Below the pieces are notes generated by a model, which saw only the letters and a list, made by a program, of their open reading frames with translations, did not search any database and was not told where the DNA came from. From NCBI GenBank assembly GCA_965213775.1, contig CBDCAC010000002.1, positions 558,001 to 622,000 of the forward strand: a DNA stretch of 64,000 nt, in the 5' to 3' direction. Below, piece after piece: positions 42,162-50,431 of the stretch. Position numbers and translations under genes: made by a program. Each line of letters opens with the position of its first letter. Position 1 is the first letter of the stretch. This DNA comes from Lichenicoccus sp965213775. Its GTDB lineage: Bacteria; Pseudomonadota; Alphaproteobacteria; Acetobacterales; Acetobacteraceae.

Positions 42162-42953
42162 CTAAAGGGCAAGCTCCACCATCACAGGCACATGGTCCGA
42201 CGTCTGGGTCCAGTCGCGAGCCTCCGTCAGAACACGGTGGCGCACGAGGGCGGGTCGCAGCTCTGCTGAAACCCAGACGTGGTCGAGACGGCGGCCACGG
42301 TTTGAAGCTCGCCAATCTTTGTTGCGATACGACCACCAGGTGTAAAGCTTCTCCTCGGCCGGCACGAAGTATCGCGCTGCGTCAACAAAGCCTGTCGCCT
42401 GCCAGGCCGCCATGGCGGCCACTTCTACCGGCGTGTGGCTGACGACGCCGAGCAGCTGGCGATGGCTCCAGACGTCGTGCTTCATCGGCGCGATGTTGAG
42501 GTCGCCGACCAGGATGCATCGCCTCGGCGGGCAGTCCGTAAAGAACGCGGTGACCTCGCGCAAAAAAGCCAGCTTATGGGCGAACTTCTGGTTGGCCGCC
42601 GGGTCCGGCACATCGCCGCCGGCTGGGACGTAGAAGTCGTGCAGCGCCACCGCGCCGCCAGGCGCCTCGACAGTGACGTGCAGGTGACGGCAGTCCCCCC
42701 GCTCGCACCAGTCCGGCGCGACCTGCTCGGCGAGCGGGAGGCGGGAGAGGATCGCAACCCCATTGTAGCCCTTCATGCCGCGGCGGACGACATGCGAAAA
42801 GCCAAGGGCGCCAGGCGCCGCGTCCGGAAACAGGGCGTCCGGCACCTTGGTCTCCTGCAGGCAGAGGATGTCCGGGTCGAGGGCTTCCACGAGTTGGCGC
42901 AGCAGTCCGACGCGCAGGCGTAGCGAGTTGATGTTCCAGGTGACGATGCGCAT
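42162..42953 (-). CDS. xth: Exodeoxyribonuclease III (AP endonuclease, XthA family)
   Basis: Base-excision repair nuclease of 263 residues. Motifs: MRIVTWNINSLRLRV at the start, CLQETKVPD (metal Glu), GYNGVAILSR, the VGDLNIAP motif (Asp, Asn), and DHVWVSAELRPA with the final TSDHVPVMVEL (His). All catalytic residues are present. The start is MRIVTWN at 42953; a longer frame to 43094 reads through a dispersed repeat. It is convergent with the response regulator. Confidence 0.95.
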   Translation of the reverse strand: MRIVTWNINSLRLRVGLLRQLVEALDPDILCLQETKVPDALFPDAAPGALGFSHVVRRGMKGYNGVAILSRLPLAEQVAPDWCERGDCRHLHVTVEAPGGAVALHDFYVPAGGDVPDPAANQKFAHKLAFLREVTAFFTDCPPRRCILVGDLNIAPMKHDVWSHRQLLGVVSHTPVEVAAMAAWQATGFVDAARYFVPAEEKLYTWWSYRNKDWRASNRGRRLDHVWVSAELRPALVRHRVLTEARDWTQTSDHVPVMVELAL

Positions 42954-42969
42954 GAGTGGGATACTCTGA

Positions 42970-43031
42970 CGGAAGCGAGGCCCGGGTGCTTTGCCCCTGG
43001 ACCCCACCAAGGCGGAACCTTTGGAATCCGG
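42970..43031. repeat. Dispersed hairpin repeat locus 7, module A
   Basis: Forward module A (GCCCGGGTGCTTTGCCCCTGG, CCAAGGCGGAACCTTTGGAATCC) just upstream of xth. A reversed, decayed module B lies at 43248-43330 and overlaps the end of the flavoprotein gene. The 215 bases between show no gene. Confidence 0.75.
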
Positions 43032-43263
43032 TTGTTTGTCTTGCTTTATGGCGGGATTGATGGCTGGCGGCGAGAGGACAGTTGGCTTCGACAATCAAGA
43101 CCTCGCTTGCGGCTTTTACGCTATCGGAGCCTGGAGCTCGCCTATGCTCAAGCGCATCATGGTCGTCGGCTTTGCCGCCTTGGATTTCGGTTCCACCCCA
43201 ACGTCGCAGGAGCCAAAGCCACGGCCGAGCACGTCATCCAACGCCTCTTGACCCCCCTTACTC

Positions 43264-44568
43264 TCATCCGGAGGAGGTTTGGAGCCCAGCGGGTCGAAGG
43301 CAGAGCCCAAGCCCTCCTTCCTTGATCTTGCCGGCCAGATACTCCGCATCCCGTCCAACTCCGCTCAGCCGGCCGGAGCCCCAGCTGTGCAGCCAAGGCA
43401 GGCCGAGGAAGTAGACGCCCGGCTGCGCCGTCACGCCGCGGTGGTGGACCGGCCGGCCGAAGCTGTCGAACACGTCGAGCTTCACCCAGGCGTAGTTCGG
43501 CCGGAAGCCGATGCACCAGATGATGCTGGTAATGCCGGCCGCCTGCAGCGCCAGCGCCGGCATGCCGGCTTGCGGTCGCCACACCGGCGGAGTGGACGGT
43601 TCGTCCGGCACGGCGAGACCTTGGGTGCCGATCCAGACGTCGATGCTGTGCTTGACGGCCTCCGCGGCGGCGTCGGCGGCGTCGAGATTGATGGCGAGGT
43701 CGTCGTTGAAGCTTGCCTGGCCGCACGCGATGCCGGCTAGGCTGCCATGCAGCCGCATGCCCTCAACCGCAAAGCGCCGCAGGTCGATGTCGCGGCCGCC
43801 ATCGCGGCCGGAGACGTAGTGGCTGGTGGTGGCGCGCACCGCCTCGCCGAGCGGGTGGCGCTCGACGGGCAGGTCGTTGATGCCCATGCGCTCGAGCCAC
43901 TCGACCACGTCGCGGCCACGATAGCGGCGGGCGATGCGGGGCGCCGGGCCGACGCACAGATGCACGCGGCGGTCGGCGAGGTGAAGGTCCTCGGCGATCT
44001 GGGCGCCCGACTGGCCGGTGCCGACGACCATCACGGCGCCGGGGGCGAGGTCGTCGGGGCTCGTGTAGCTGGCCGAGGTGAGCTGGCGGATCGTCGCCGG
44101 TAAGGTCGCGGCGGCCTCCGGCACCGCCGGGTCATGGTAGCCGCCGGTGGCGATCACGACCTGATCGGCATGCCAGCGGCCGGCATTGGTCTGCACGTCG
44201 TAGCCGCCAGCCGGTGAGGGCGCGAGCGACGTGACGCTGACGCCGGCCCGGACCGGCGGGTCGAAGCTGTCGCGGAACGCGCGGAGATAGGCGACGACGC
44301 CATGTTTGGGCATGAAGCCGTCCGGATCGTCGCCGGCATAGGCAAAGCCCGGCAGCCGGCAATGCCAGTTCGGCGTGACCAGGTGAAAGCTGTCCCAGCG
44401 CTCGTGCTGCCAGGCGTGGCCCACGTCATGGCGTTCGAGCAGAACGTGCTCCACGCCGTCGCGCGTGAGAAACCAGCTCATCGCCAGCCCGGCCTGGCCG
44501 GCGCCGACGATCAGCACCGCTACATGCGGCGCGTGGGCGAGGGCGTCGTCGAGCATGGCAGAATTCAT
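43264..44568 (-). CDS. Flavin-dependent monooxygenase-like oxidoreductase
   Basis: 434-residue FAD/NAD(P)-binding protein related to flavoprotein monooxygenases (CzcO/MSMEG_0569-like). FAD loop VLIVGAGQAGLAMSWFL at residues 18-34, HDVGHAWQHERWDSFHLVTP, NADPH loop VMVVGTGQSGAQIAED, and IWCIGFRPNYAWVKLD near residue 360. PGVYFLGLPWLHSWGSGRLS is a strong family end. The last 15 or so residues (GGLGLCLRPAGLQTSSG) are encoded by the dispersed repeat, so the original stop was probably replaced. Substrate unknown. Confidence 0.9.
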   Translation of the reverse strand: MNSAMLDDALAHAPHVAVLIVGAGQAGLAMSWFLTRDGVEHVLLERHDVGHAWQHERWDSFHLVTPNWHCRLPGFAYAGDDPDGFMPKHGVVAYLRAFRDSFDPPVRAGVSVTSLAPSPAGGYDVQTNAGRWHADQVVIATGGYHDPAVPEAAATLPATIRQLTSASYTSPDDLAPGAVMVVGTGQSGAQIAEDLHLADRRVHLCVGPAPRIARRYRGRDVVEWLERMGINDLPVERHPLGEAVRATTSHYVSGRDGGRDIDLRRFAVEGMRLHGSLAGIACGQASFNDDLAINLDAADAAAEAVKHSIDVWIGTQGLAVPDEPSTPPVWRPQAGMPALALQAAGITSIIWCIGFRPNYAWVKLDVFDSFGRPVHHRGVTAQPGVYFLGLPWLHSWGSGRLSGVGRDAEYLAGKIKEGGLGLCLRPAGLQTSSG

Positions 44569-44592
44569 CGCGCCGGTTCAGGGAGAGGCCGC

Positions 44593-44666
44593 TGGAGCGG
44601 GTGAAGGGAATCGAACCCTCGTATGCAGCTTGGGAAGCTGCCGTTCTACCATTGAACTACACCCGC
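44593..44666 (-). tRNA. tRNA-Gly (CCC)
   Basis: 74-base cloverleaf on the minus strand: acceptor GCGGGTG/CACCCGC, D arm GTTCAATGGTAGAAC, anticodon loop TTCCCAA on stem GCAGC/GCTGC, T arm GAGGGTTCGATTCCCTT, encoded CCA. Isolated gene, the second glycine tRNA in the window. Confidence 0.96.
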
Positions 44667-44749
44667 CGGGCGGCAGGCAGCATAGGCTGGGGCCGGTTGA
44701 CGGCGCAATGCGGCTGCTCCTAGGTTCGGCTCGGCGCCTCGATCGGCGT

Positions 44750-44808
44750 CCCTCGCGATTTGTCCGGCCTGCTTGCGGCGAGGTTAAACAAGCGCGCTAA
44801 AGAGGCCC
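44750..44808 (+). promoter_or_regulatory. SAM-II type riboswitch upstream of metZ
   Basis: S-adenosylmethionine-sensing H-type pseudoknot. Stem P1 CCTCGC (44751-44756) pairs with GCGAGG (44778-44783). Its loop starts with the conserved GATTTG. Loop bases GCTTG (44771-44775) pair with CAAGC (44789-44793), and GGCCT (44766-44770) with AGGCC (44803-44807). The conserved TTAAAC and GCTAAA segments are in place. SAM-II elements are known upstream of metA/metZ genes in Alphaproteobacteria. High SAM would lower metZ expression. The ORF that starts inside this region is spurious. Confidence 0.75.
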
Positions 44809-44888
44809 GAGGCCAGGCGCGCTCGCCGACAGGCGGCGGTTGGGTCGTCGGCACTTGCAGGGGCCGGGCTTCGTTCAACGAGGCCAGC

Positions 44889-46070
44889 ATGACCGAATCC
44901 ATCGCTTATCGAACCGCGACCCGCCTGGTTCACGCCGGTGTCGAGCGCACGCCCTATGGCGAGACCACCGAGGCGCTCTTCCTCACCTCCGGCTTCGTCT
45001 ACGACGACGCCGAGCAGGCGGCCGGAACCTTCGAGGGCACCGTCGAGCACTACCAGTACTCACGCTTCGCCAACCCGACGGTGGCGATGCTGGAACGGCG
45101 GCTGTGCGAGATCGAGGGCGCCGAGGCGTGCCGCGCCACCGCGACCGGCATGGCGGCGATCAACGCGGCGATGCTGAGCCACCTCAAAGCCGGTGACCGG
45201 GTGGTCGCCTCGCGGGCACTGTTCGGCTCATGCCACTGGATCGTCTCGACGCTGCTGCCGCGCTTTGCCATCGACGGCGTGTTTGTCGATGCCTGGGACC
45301 TTGACGGCTGGCGCTCGGCACTCGCCGAGCCGACCGCGCTGGTGCTGCTGGAGACGCCCTCCAATCCGATGCTGGAGGTGCTCGACCTTCCCGCCATCGC
45401 CGAGCTCGCGCATGCCGCCGGCGCGCTGGTCGTGCTCGACAACGTGTTCGCAACGCCTCTGCTGCAGCGCGGCCTCGAGCTCGGCGCCGACGTGATCGTC
45501 TACTCCTGCACCAAGCACATTGACGGCCAGGGGCGGGTGCTCGGCGGCGCCGTGCTCGGAGCCAAGGCCTGGATCGAGACGACGCTGCAGCCGTTCTTCC
45601 GCAACACCGGGCCGGCGATGTCGCCCTTCAACGCCTGGCTGCTACTCAAGGGCATGGAGACGCTGCAGCTGCGGGTCGAGGCGAGCTGCGTGCGCGCCGC
45701 GAGGCTGGCCGACTTCCTGGCCGCCGCGCCCGCCGTGCGGCGTGTGTGGTATCCAGGCCGCGAAGACCATCCGCAGCACGCGTTGGCAGCGGCGCAGATG
45801 AGCGCGGGCGGCACGCTGGTCAGCTTCGAGGTGGCCGACCGCGCGGCCGCGTTCCGGATGATGAACGGCTTTCGGCTCATCGCCATCAGCAACAATCTCG
45901 GCGACAGCCGCAGCATGGTGACGCATCCGGCGACGACCACGCATATGCGTATCGGCGCCGAGGAGCGCGCCCGGCTCGGCATCAGCGACGGCGTGATCCG
46001 GCTGTCGGTCGGGCTTGAGGACGTGGCCGACCTGGAGGATGACCTGCAACGCGGGTTGTCTTGCGTCTGA
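44889..46070 (+). CDS. metZ: O-succinylhomoserine sulfhydrylase (trans-sulfuration family)
   Basis: PLP enzyme making homocysteine from an O-acylhomoserine and sulfide in methionine synthesis. 393 residues, full Cys/Met metabolism fold: YSRFANPTVAMLERRLCEIE, GMAAINAAMLSHLKAGDRVV, LLETPSNPMLEVLDL, VVLDNVFATPLLQRGLELGA (PLP Asp), Schiff-base Lys209 in VYSCTKHIDGQGRVLGG, and the C-terminal LRIGAEERARLGISDGVIRL-like end. The N-terminal RLVHAGVERTPYGETTEALF and the CTKHIDGQGRVLGG context fit MetZ better than MetB or MetC. Preceded by a SAM-II riboswitch, which supports the methionine role. Confidence 0.94.
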   Translation: MTESIAYRTATRLVHAGVERTPYGETTEALFLTSGFVYDDAEQAAGTFEGTVEHYQYSRFANPTVAMLERRLCEIEGAEACRATATGMAAINAAMLSHLKAGDRVVASRALFGSCHWIVSTLLPRFAIDGVFVDAWDLDGWRSALAEPTALVLLETPSNPMLEVLDLPAIAELAHAAGALVVLDNVFATPLLQRGLELGADVIVYSCTKHIDGQGRVLGGAVLGAKAWIETTLQPFFRNTGPAMSPFNAWLLLKGMETLQLRVEASCVRAARLADFLAAAPAVRRVWYPGREDHPQHALAAAQMSAGGTLVSFEVADRAAAFRMMNGFRLIAISNNLGDSRSMVTHPATTTHMRIGAEERARLGISDGVIRLSVGLEDVADLEDDLQRGLSCV

Positions 46071-46127
46071 ACGCACGACCCGGAGCCGAGACTGGCTTTG
46101 GCCGGGCCTGACCGGTAGAGTGCTGCC

Positions 46128-46562
46128 ATGGCGCGCGAGCAGGGTGACGATCCGGACGATGCCCGCGACTATGCTCGGACCACGCGCGGCATACGTGTGA
46201 GCGTAAAGCCGGTTTTCCTCGACGAACAATCGCAGCCCGACGAAAACCAGTATGTCTGGGCATACCGGGTGCGCATCGAGAACCGCGGCCCCGAGCCGGT
46301 GCAATTGCTCCGGCGGAGCTGGCGCATCACCGACGCGCGCGGCCGCCTCGTGAAGGTCGACGGCGAGGGCGTGGTCGGTGAGCAGCCGTCGCTCGATCCC
46401 GGCGAAGCTTTTGAATACACCTCCGGCACGCCGCTGGAGACGCCGAGCGGGTTCATGACGGGCGCCTACCACATGGTCGCAAGCCGGTCAGGCGAGCGCT
46501 TCGATGTGGAAATACCGCCGTTCAGCCTCGACAGTCCGCATCAGGGCGGCCAAGTGCACTAA
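46128..46562 (+). CDS. apaG: ApaG protein
   Basis: 144-residue ApaG (DUF525) protein with an immunoglobulin-like fold. Core: IRVSVKPVFLDEQSQPDENQ, YVWAYRVRIENRGPEPVQLL, RSWRITDARGRLVKVDGEGV, VVGEQPSLDPGEAFEYTSG, then GFMTGAYHMV. Linked in enterobacteria to Co2+/Mg2+ phenotypes; the biochemical role is not settled. The first 20 residues are an acidic lead. It closely follows metZ. Confidence 0.95.
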   Translation: MAREQGDDPDDARDYARTTRGIRVSVKPVFLDEQSQPDENQYVWAYRVRIENRGPEPVQLLRRSWRITDARGRLVKVDGEGVVGEQPSLDPGEAFEYTSGTPLETPSGFMTGAYHMVASRSGERFDVEIPPFSLDSPHQGGQVH

Positions 46563-46574
46563 AAGCGACTGGGT

Positions 46575-46652
46575 CTGCCGCTTTTCCGGCCTCGTCGTGC
46601 GAAGCACGTCTTCGCGTGACGGGTCCAGGGCAGAGCCCTGCGGCGTGCTTGA
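46575..46652. repeat. Dispersed hairpin repeat locus 8 (module B, reverse)
   Basis: Between the convergent ends of apaG and the membrane protein gene: a GTGCGAAGCACG palindrome insert and CCAGGGCAGAGCCCTG hairpin, i.e. the insert-type B module in reverse. No left module is recognisable. Confidence 0.7.
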
Positions 46653-46656
46653 GCAT

Positions 46657-48048
46657 CTAATTACCGCCAGTCGGGTCGCCAGGCAGAAAGACGTGCCAAC
46701 CGGCAGGCCAACTTTCGACGAGATGCCGAGGATCCTGCTGGTGCAGCGCGAGTTCGTCGCGCCAGGCGGGGCCGGTCGCGTAGAGCGGGTCGGCAGCCGC
46801 ATAATAGCGTAGGCCGACCACAAGCAGCCAGATCGTGGCGAGACCGGCGGCCCAGCGTGTCGGCGGCGGCCGGCTGGCGGCGCAGGCGAGCACGGTGAGG
46901 CTGAGCAGAGCTTGCGGCGCGTAACAGTAGCGGCCGGCGAAGCCAAGATGGAACAGAGCCACAAAGGGGCCAAGGGCGCCGGCGTACGACACGGCGATAG
47001 CGACCGCGGCGGCATTGAACAGCCAGAACGAGGCGTCGCGCGGATTTGTGGCCAGGAGGGTTTCCGCGGCAACCGCCAGGCACAGGCAGGCGGCGGCAGG
47101 CCAGAGTAGCGGGCGACCGGCGGCGGCATGCGCCTCGATCAACCGGGTAAGCGAAGCACCGTGATGCGGACCCAGGAACGGTAAGATCAGGTGCTTGTCG
47201 AAGGCGAGGTCGAGGAACAGCACCGGGTGTATGGCGTAGTGCCGGCCGGGATCGTGCGAGTAGAAAACGCCGAGCTGGACCGCCACTGCAATGCCAAGCA
47301 CCAGCGCCTGGACGGCGCGTGGCCGCGAGCGCTCCAGGGCCGCGCGAAGAATGAAGAGCGGCAGCAGCAGCCAGGATCCAGGTCCGCTGAGTGCTGCCAG
47401 CGCCAGCAGCGTCAGCCGCAATGACGCGATCGGCGCAGCAGCTCGGTCCTCCAGCGCCAGCACCAGGGCTGCGCAGAGCGACAGATGCACCTGACTGCCG
47501 ATCGAGGACAGCCACACCTCGTCGCTGATTGGCGGCACCAGGACGAGGAGCAAGGCCGCGATCAGGATGTGCGGCCGGTTCAACCAAGGCAGGCGGCTGG
47601 TGATCAGCAGCACGGCCGGACAAAGTTGGACGGCGAGGGCGAGCAGGCTGGTCGCGTACGGTGCGGCGGCGAGCGGCACGACGCGCCAGGCGAGCAGGCC
47701 GCCGACATTGGCGGTGAGGTTGAGATAACCGCCATAGGGGTGCAGCAAAGCGTGGGGCCAGGGCAGCGACCAAGCGTAGACGAAAAACCGGTTGCCCTCC
47801 TCGGCCCAGAAGCGGCCGCGGCTCAGGATCGCGGGCAGCTTGACTGCGACCAGCAAGCCGTAAACGAGCAAGAGGACGACGCGCCAGCGCGCTGTCAGGG
47901 TAAGCCGGGATTGGGCGGGAGAGGACAAGAGCGCCGACCTCTGACAGAGCGGCCACAGCATCGTGCGGTTTAGGAGTCGGGACCAGGCCGGCCAGGGGCG
48001 GGCAGGCCGCCCGTCGGGAGAGTCGAGGCGCGTCGCACGCCTTGTCAT
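46657..48048 (-). CDS. Multispanning membrane protein, possible GT-C glycosyltransferase-like
   Basis: 463-residue integral membrane protein with about ten hydrophobic segments starting at WRVVLLLVYGLLVAVKLPAI. RFWAEEGNRFFVYAWSLPW in the first loop carries acidic residues, as GT-C type transferases often do, and ISDEVWLSSIGSQVHLSL is a second conserved-looking loop. I do not recognise a named family. It is next to the surface-polysaccharide cluster, which suits a glycan-related role (inference). The start at 48048 (MTRRATRL) is one option; an ATG about 85 bases further in (MLWPLCQ) is another. Confidence 0.75.
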   Translation of the reverse strand: MTRRATRLDSPDGRPARPWPAWSRLLNRTMLWPLCQRSALLSSPAQSRLTLTARWRVVLLLVYGLLVAVKLPAILSRGRFWAEEGNRFFVYAWSLPWPHALLHPYGGYLNLTANVGGLLAWRVVPLAAAPYATSLLALAVQLCPAVLLITSRLPWLNRPHILIAALLLVLVPPISDEVWLSSIGSQVHLSLCAALVLALEDRAAAPIASLRLTLLALAALSGPGSWLLLPLFILRAALERSRPRAVQALVLGIAVAVQLGVFYSHDPGRHYAIHPVLFLDLAFDKHLILPFLGPHHGASLTRLIEAHAAAGRPLLWPAAACLCLAVAAETLLATNPRDASFWLFNAAAVAIAVSYAGALGPFVALFHLGFAGRYCYAPQALLSLTVLACAASRPPPTRWAAGLATIWLLVVGLRYYAAADPLYATGPAWRDELALHQQDPRHLVESWPAGWHVFLPGDPTGGN

Positions 48049-48093
48049 CGCGATGTCACCCCATCGAGGTCGCAAGCTCGATAACCAGCCGCC

Positions 48094-50220
48094 ATGCCGC
48101 GCCAACTCGCCATGCCGCTGCTGCTCTTCGCCACGGCGATGGCGCCGGCCGACGCGCCCATCGCCATCGCTCCGGTGCAGGCTGGCGAGGCAAGCCCGGC
48201 CGCCGACGCGCCGAGCGCACAGCCGCTGAACGCTGCTCAGCCGACATCCGTCGTCGACCGCGCCGCCCTCGACCAGTTCGTCGCACCAACCGGCAATTAC
48301 GACGACGCGATCCGCCTGACGCCGTCGGTGGTCGATGTCGCGCCGAACGGCCCCGGGCTGGGCGAGGCGCAAACGCTGACCATCCGCGGCTTCGCCGATG
48401 GCCAATACAATGTCGCCTTCGACGGTATTCCATTTGCCGACAGCGACGACTTCACCCATCACAGCTCCGCCTACTTCGTCGCCCGCGACCTGAGCGGCGT
48501 CAGCGTCGATCGCGGGCCGGGCGACGCGACGACGCTGGGCGATGCGACCTTCGGCGGCACGGTGGCGCTGCGCTCGATCGGCTCGCGCGCCGCCGGTGGC
48601 GTCTCGCCTGCCGTCTCGCTAGGCTCCTTCAATACGGGGCTCGGCGGTTTGCTGCTCGATAGCGGCCGCGGCGGGCTGCCGGGGCGCGCCTCGGCGCTGC
48701 TCGACGTGACCGGCGTGCAGAGCGACGGCGCGCTCGACCACGCTGCGCAGCGTCGCGCCAACCTGTTTGCCAAGGCCGTCGTGCCGCTCGGCGATAACGC
48801 CCGACTGACGGTGGTCTCCAATGCTGCCAGCACCGTGCAAGGCGAGCCGCTCGGCGCGACGCGCGCCGAGATCGCCGCCGATGGCCCAAGCGTCGCCCTC
48901 GACGACGACCCGCGCTCGCAGGCCTTTGAAGGCTATAACAGCTCCACCTACCATACCGACTTTTCGTATGCCGACCTCACGCTCACGCCGGCGGACGGCA
49001 TGACGCTGTCGAACAAGCTCTACAGCTACGGCCTTTATCGACGCATCGAACAGGGGCTCGATCCGAACGGCGAGACGCCGAACGGCACCGCGCTTGCGCC
49101 CGGCGACGTGCCCGGCCAATCGGGACGCAACGGGCTGCGCGCCTGGGGCGACATGCTGCGCGCGACGCACCCGCTGCCCGATGGCCTCACGGTCGAGGCG
49201 GGTGCCTGGGTTGAGCGACAGACCAATTCGCGTTTTCTGCTGCAGACCGATCGCACGCTGGGCGACGGGCTCGACCCGGTGCTTACGCCCGTGGCCGGCG
49301 TGCCGTCTTCGACGTCGATCGATCGGCTGCAGCGCGAGACGCTGGTCACCGCTCAGCCCTACGCGCAACTCGACTGGCAGGCGCTGCCGGCGCTGCGTCT
49401 GACCGGCGGGGTCAAAGGGGCGCTGTTCGACCGGTCTGTCGATGCTACGGTGATGGAGGGCACGCGTTTGAGTGCCAAATTCGAGCGCGATTTCGCCGCC
49501 GCGCTGCCCTCGGCCACCGCGCAGCTGAGCCTCGCGCCTGGCTGGAGGCTGTATGGACAGGCGGCGGAGGGCTTCCTCGCGCCGGCGCTGCAGCTGTTCG
49601 ACGTGACCGATCCGGCCGGTGCAGCGGTGCAGCCGGAGCGAACGTGGAATTTCCAGCTCGGCACCAGCTGGCGCTCGCCGGGACTGGCGGCCGCGGTGGA
49701 CGGCTACGACATCGTCGTCAACAACGCCATCGGCACCCGCACCGTAGGCGGGCAGAGCGTCGATTTTGACGAGGGCGGCGTCGTTTATCGTGGCCTTGAG
49801 GCGGAGGCGACGCAGGCGCTCAGGCTCGGCGTCGCGCTCTACGGCAGCGGTTCGCTGAACCAGTCACGGCAATCGCGCGGCAACGGCGCGCCGGGCGGAT
49901 CAGCCCCGGCGACGCCGCAGGCGACGCTGTCCTCCGGCCTGCTCTACGATCGCAACGCAATCACTGCCTCAATGATCGATCGTTGGGTCGGCGGCTCCTA
50001 CGGCGATGTCGGGCGAACGCAATGGATTGCGCCATTCAACCAGCTCGACCTGTCGATCGGCATGGTCATCAAGCGCATGACCCTGCGGGCGCAGCTGTTC
50101 AACCTGCTGGACAGCCGCAAGGTCGATGGCCTGGCAGGATACACGGTGGCGGCGGGGACGCCGCTGTTCTGGACGCAGGCGGGGCGGTCGGTGTTCTTCA
50201 GCGCAACGGCTTGGTTTTAA
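48094..50220 (+). CDS. TonB-dependent outer membrane receptor
   Basis: 708-residue TonB-dependent transporter. A signal peptide (MPRQLAMPLLLFATAMAPADA) is followed by the plug domain (VVDRAALDQF, TLTIRGFADGQYNVAFDGIP, VSVDRGPGDATTLGDATFGG) and a 22-strand barrel. The C-terminal signature MTLRAQLFNLLDSRKVDGL ends with the terminal aromatic strand SVFFSATAWF. A classic N-terminal TonB box is not obvious. Substrate unknown; no cobalamin riboswitch is seen in the 45-base gap upstream. It is divergent from the membrane protein. Confidence 0.93.
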   Translation: MPRQLAMPLLLFATAMAPADAPIAIAPVQAGEASPAADAPSAQPLNAAQPTSVVDRAALDQFVAPTGNYDDAIRLTPSVVDVAPNGPGLGEAQTLTIRGFADGQYNVAFDGIPFADSDDFTHHSSAYFVARDLSGVSVDRGPGDATTLGDATFGGTVALRSIGSRAAGGVSPAVSLGSFNTGLGGLLLDSGRGGLPGRASALLDVTGVQSDGALDHAAQRRANLFAKAVVPLGDNARLTVVSNAASTVQGEPLGATRAEIAADGPSVALDDDPRSQAFEGYNSSTYHTDFSYADLTLTPADGMTLSNKLYSYGLYRRIEQGLDPNGETPNGTALAPGDVPGQSGRNGLRAWGDMLRATHPLPDGLTVEAGAWVERQTNSRFLLQTDRTLGDGLDPVLTPVAGVPSSTSIDRLQRETLVTAQPYAQLDWQALPALRLTGGVKGALFDRSVDATVMEGTRLSAKFERDFAAALPSATAQLSLAPGWRLYGQAAEGFLAPALQLFDVTDPAGAAVQPERTWNFQLGTSWRSPGLAAAVDGYDIVVNNAIGTRTVGGQSVDFDEGGVVYRGLEAEATQALRLGVALYGSGSLNQSRQSRGNGAPGGSAPATPQATLSSGLLYDRNAITASMIDRWVGGSYGDVGRTQWIAPFNQLDLSIGMVIKRMTLRAQLFNLLDSRKVDGLAGYTVAAGTPLFWTQAGRSVFFSATAWF

Positions 50221-50221
50221 G

Positions 50222-50431
50222 GAAAGGCCAGGGGCTTTGCCCCTGGACCCCATTAAAGGCGAAGCCTTTAAAATCCATCTTTTTGCATGCTTACGGCAGC
50301 GAATCAGCGCGCGGTGAGAGCATGTTTGAACGGCTTCGCCAAGCAAGACAGCCGGCGTCCAGTCTACAAACGGAAGGGGTCTGGGGCCTCGGGCCCCAGC
50401 GAGGTCCAGGAGCAGAGCTCCTGGCCTTCCG
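50222..50431. repeat. Dispersed hairpin repeat locus 9 (best-preserved inverted pair)
   Basis: Between the convergent ends of the TonB receptor and the glycosyltransferase. Module A forward at 50222-50279 (GGCCAGGGGCTTTGCCCCTGG, AAAGGCGAAGCCTTTAAAAT) and module B reverse at 50376-50431 (GGGGCCTCGGGCCCC, CCAGGAGCAGAGCTCCTGG), 96 bases apart. With locus 10 it is the clearest copy for defining the modules. Confidence 0.9.

Noticed and set aside
44593..44666. tRNA-Gly(CCC) as a second attachment site
   Set aside because: Its 3' half resembles that of tRNA-Gly(GCC), but no partial copy of it is seen nearby and the flanks are intact housekeeping genes.
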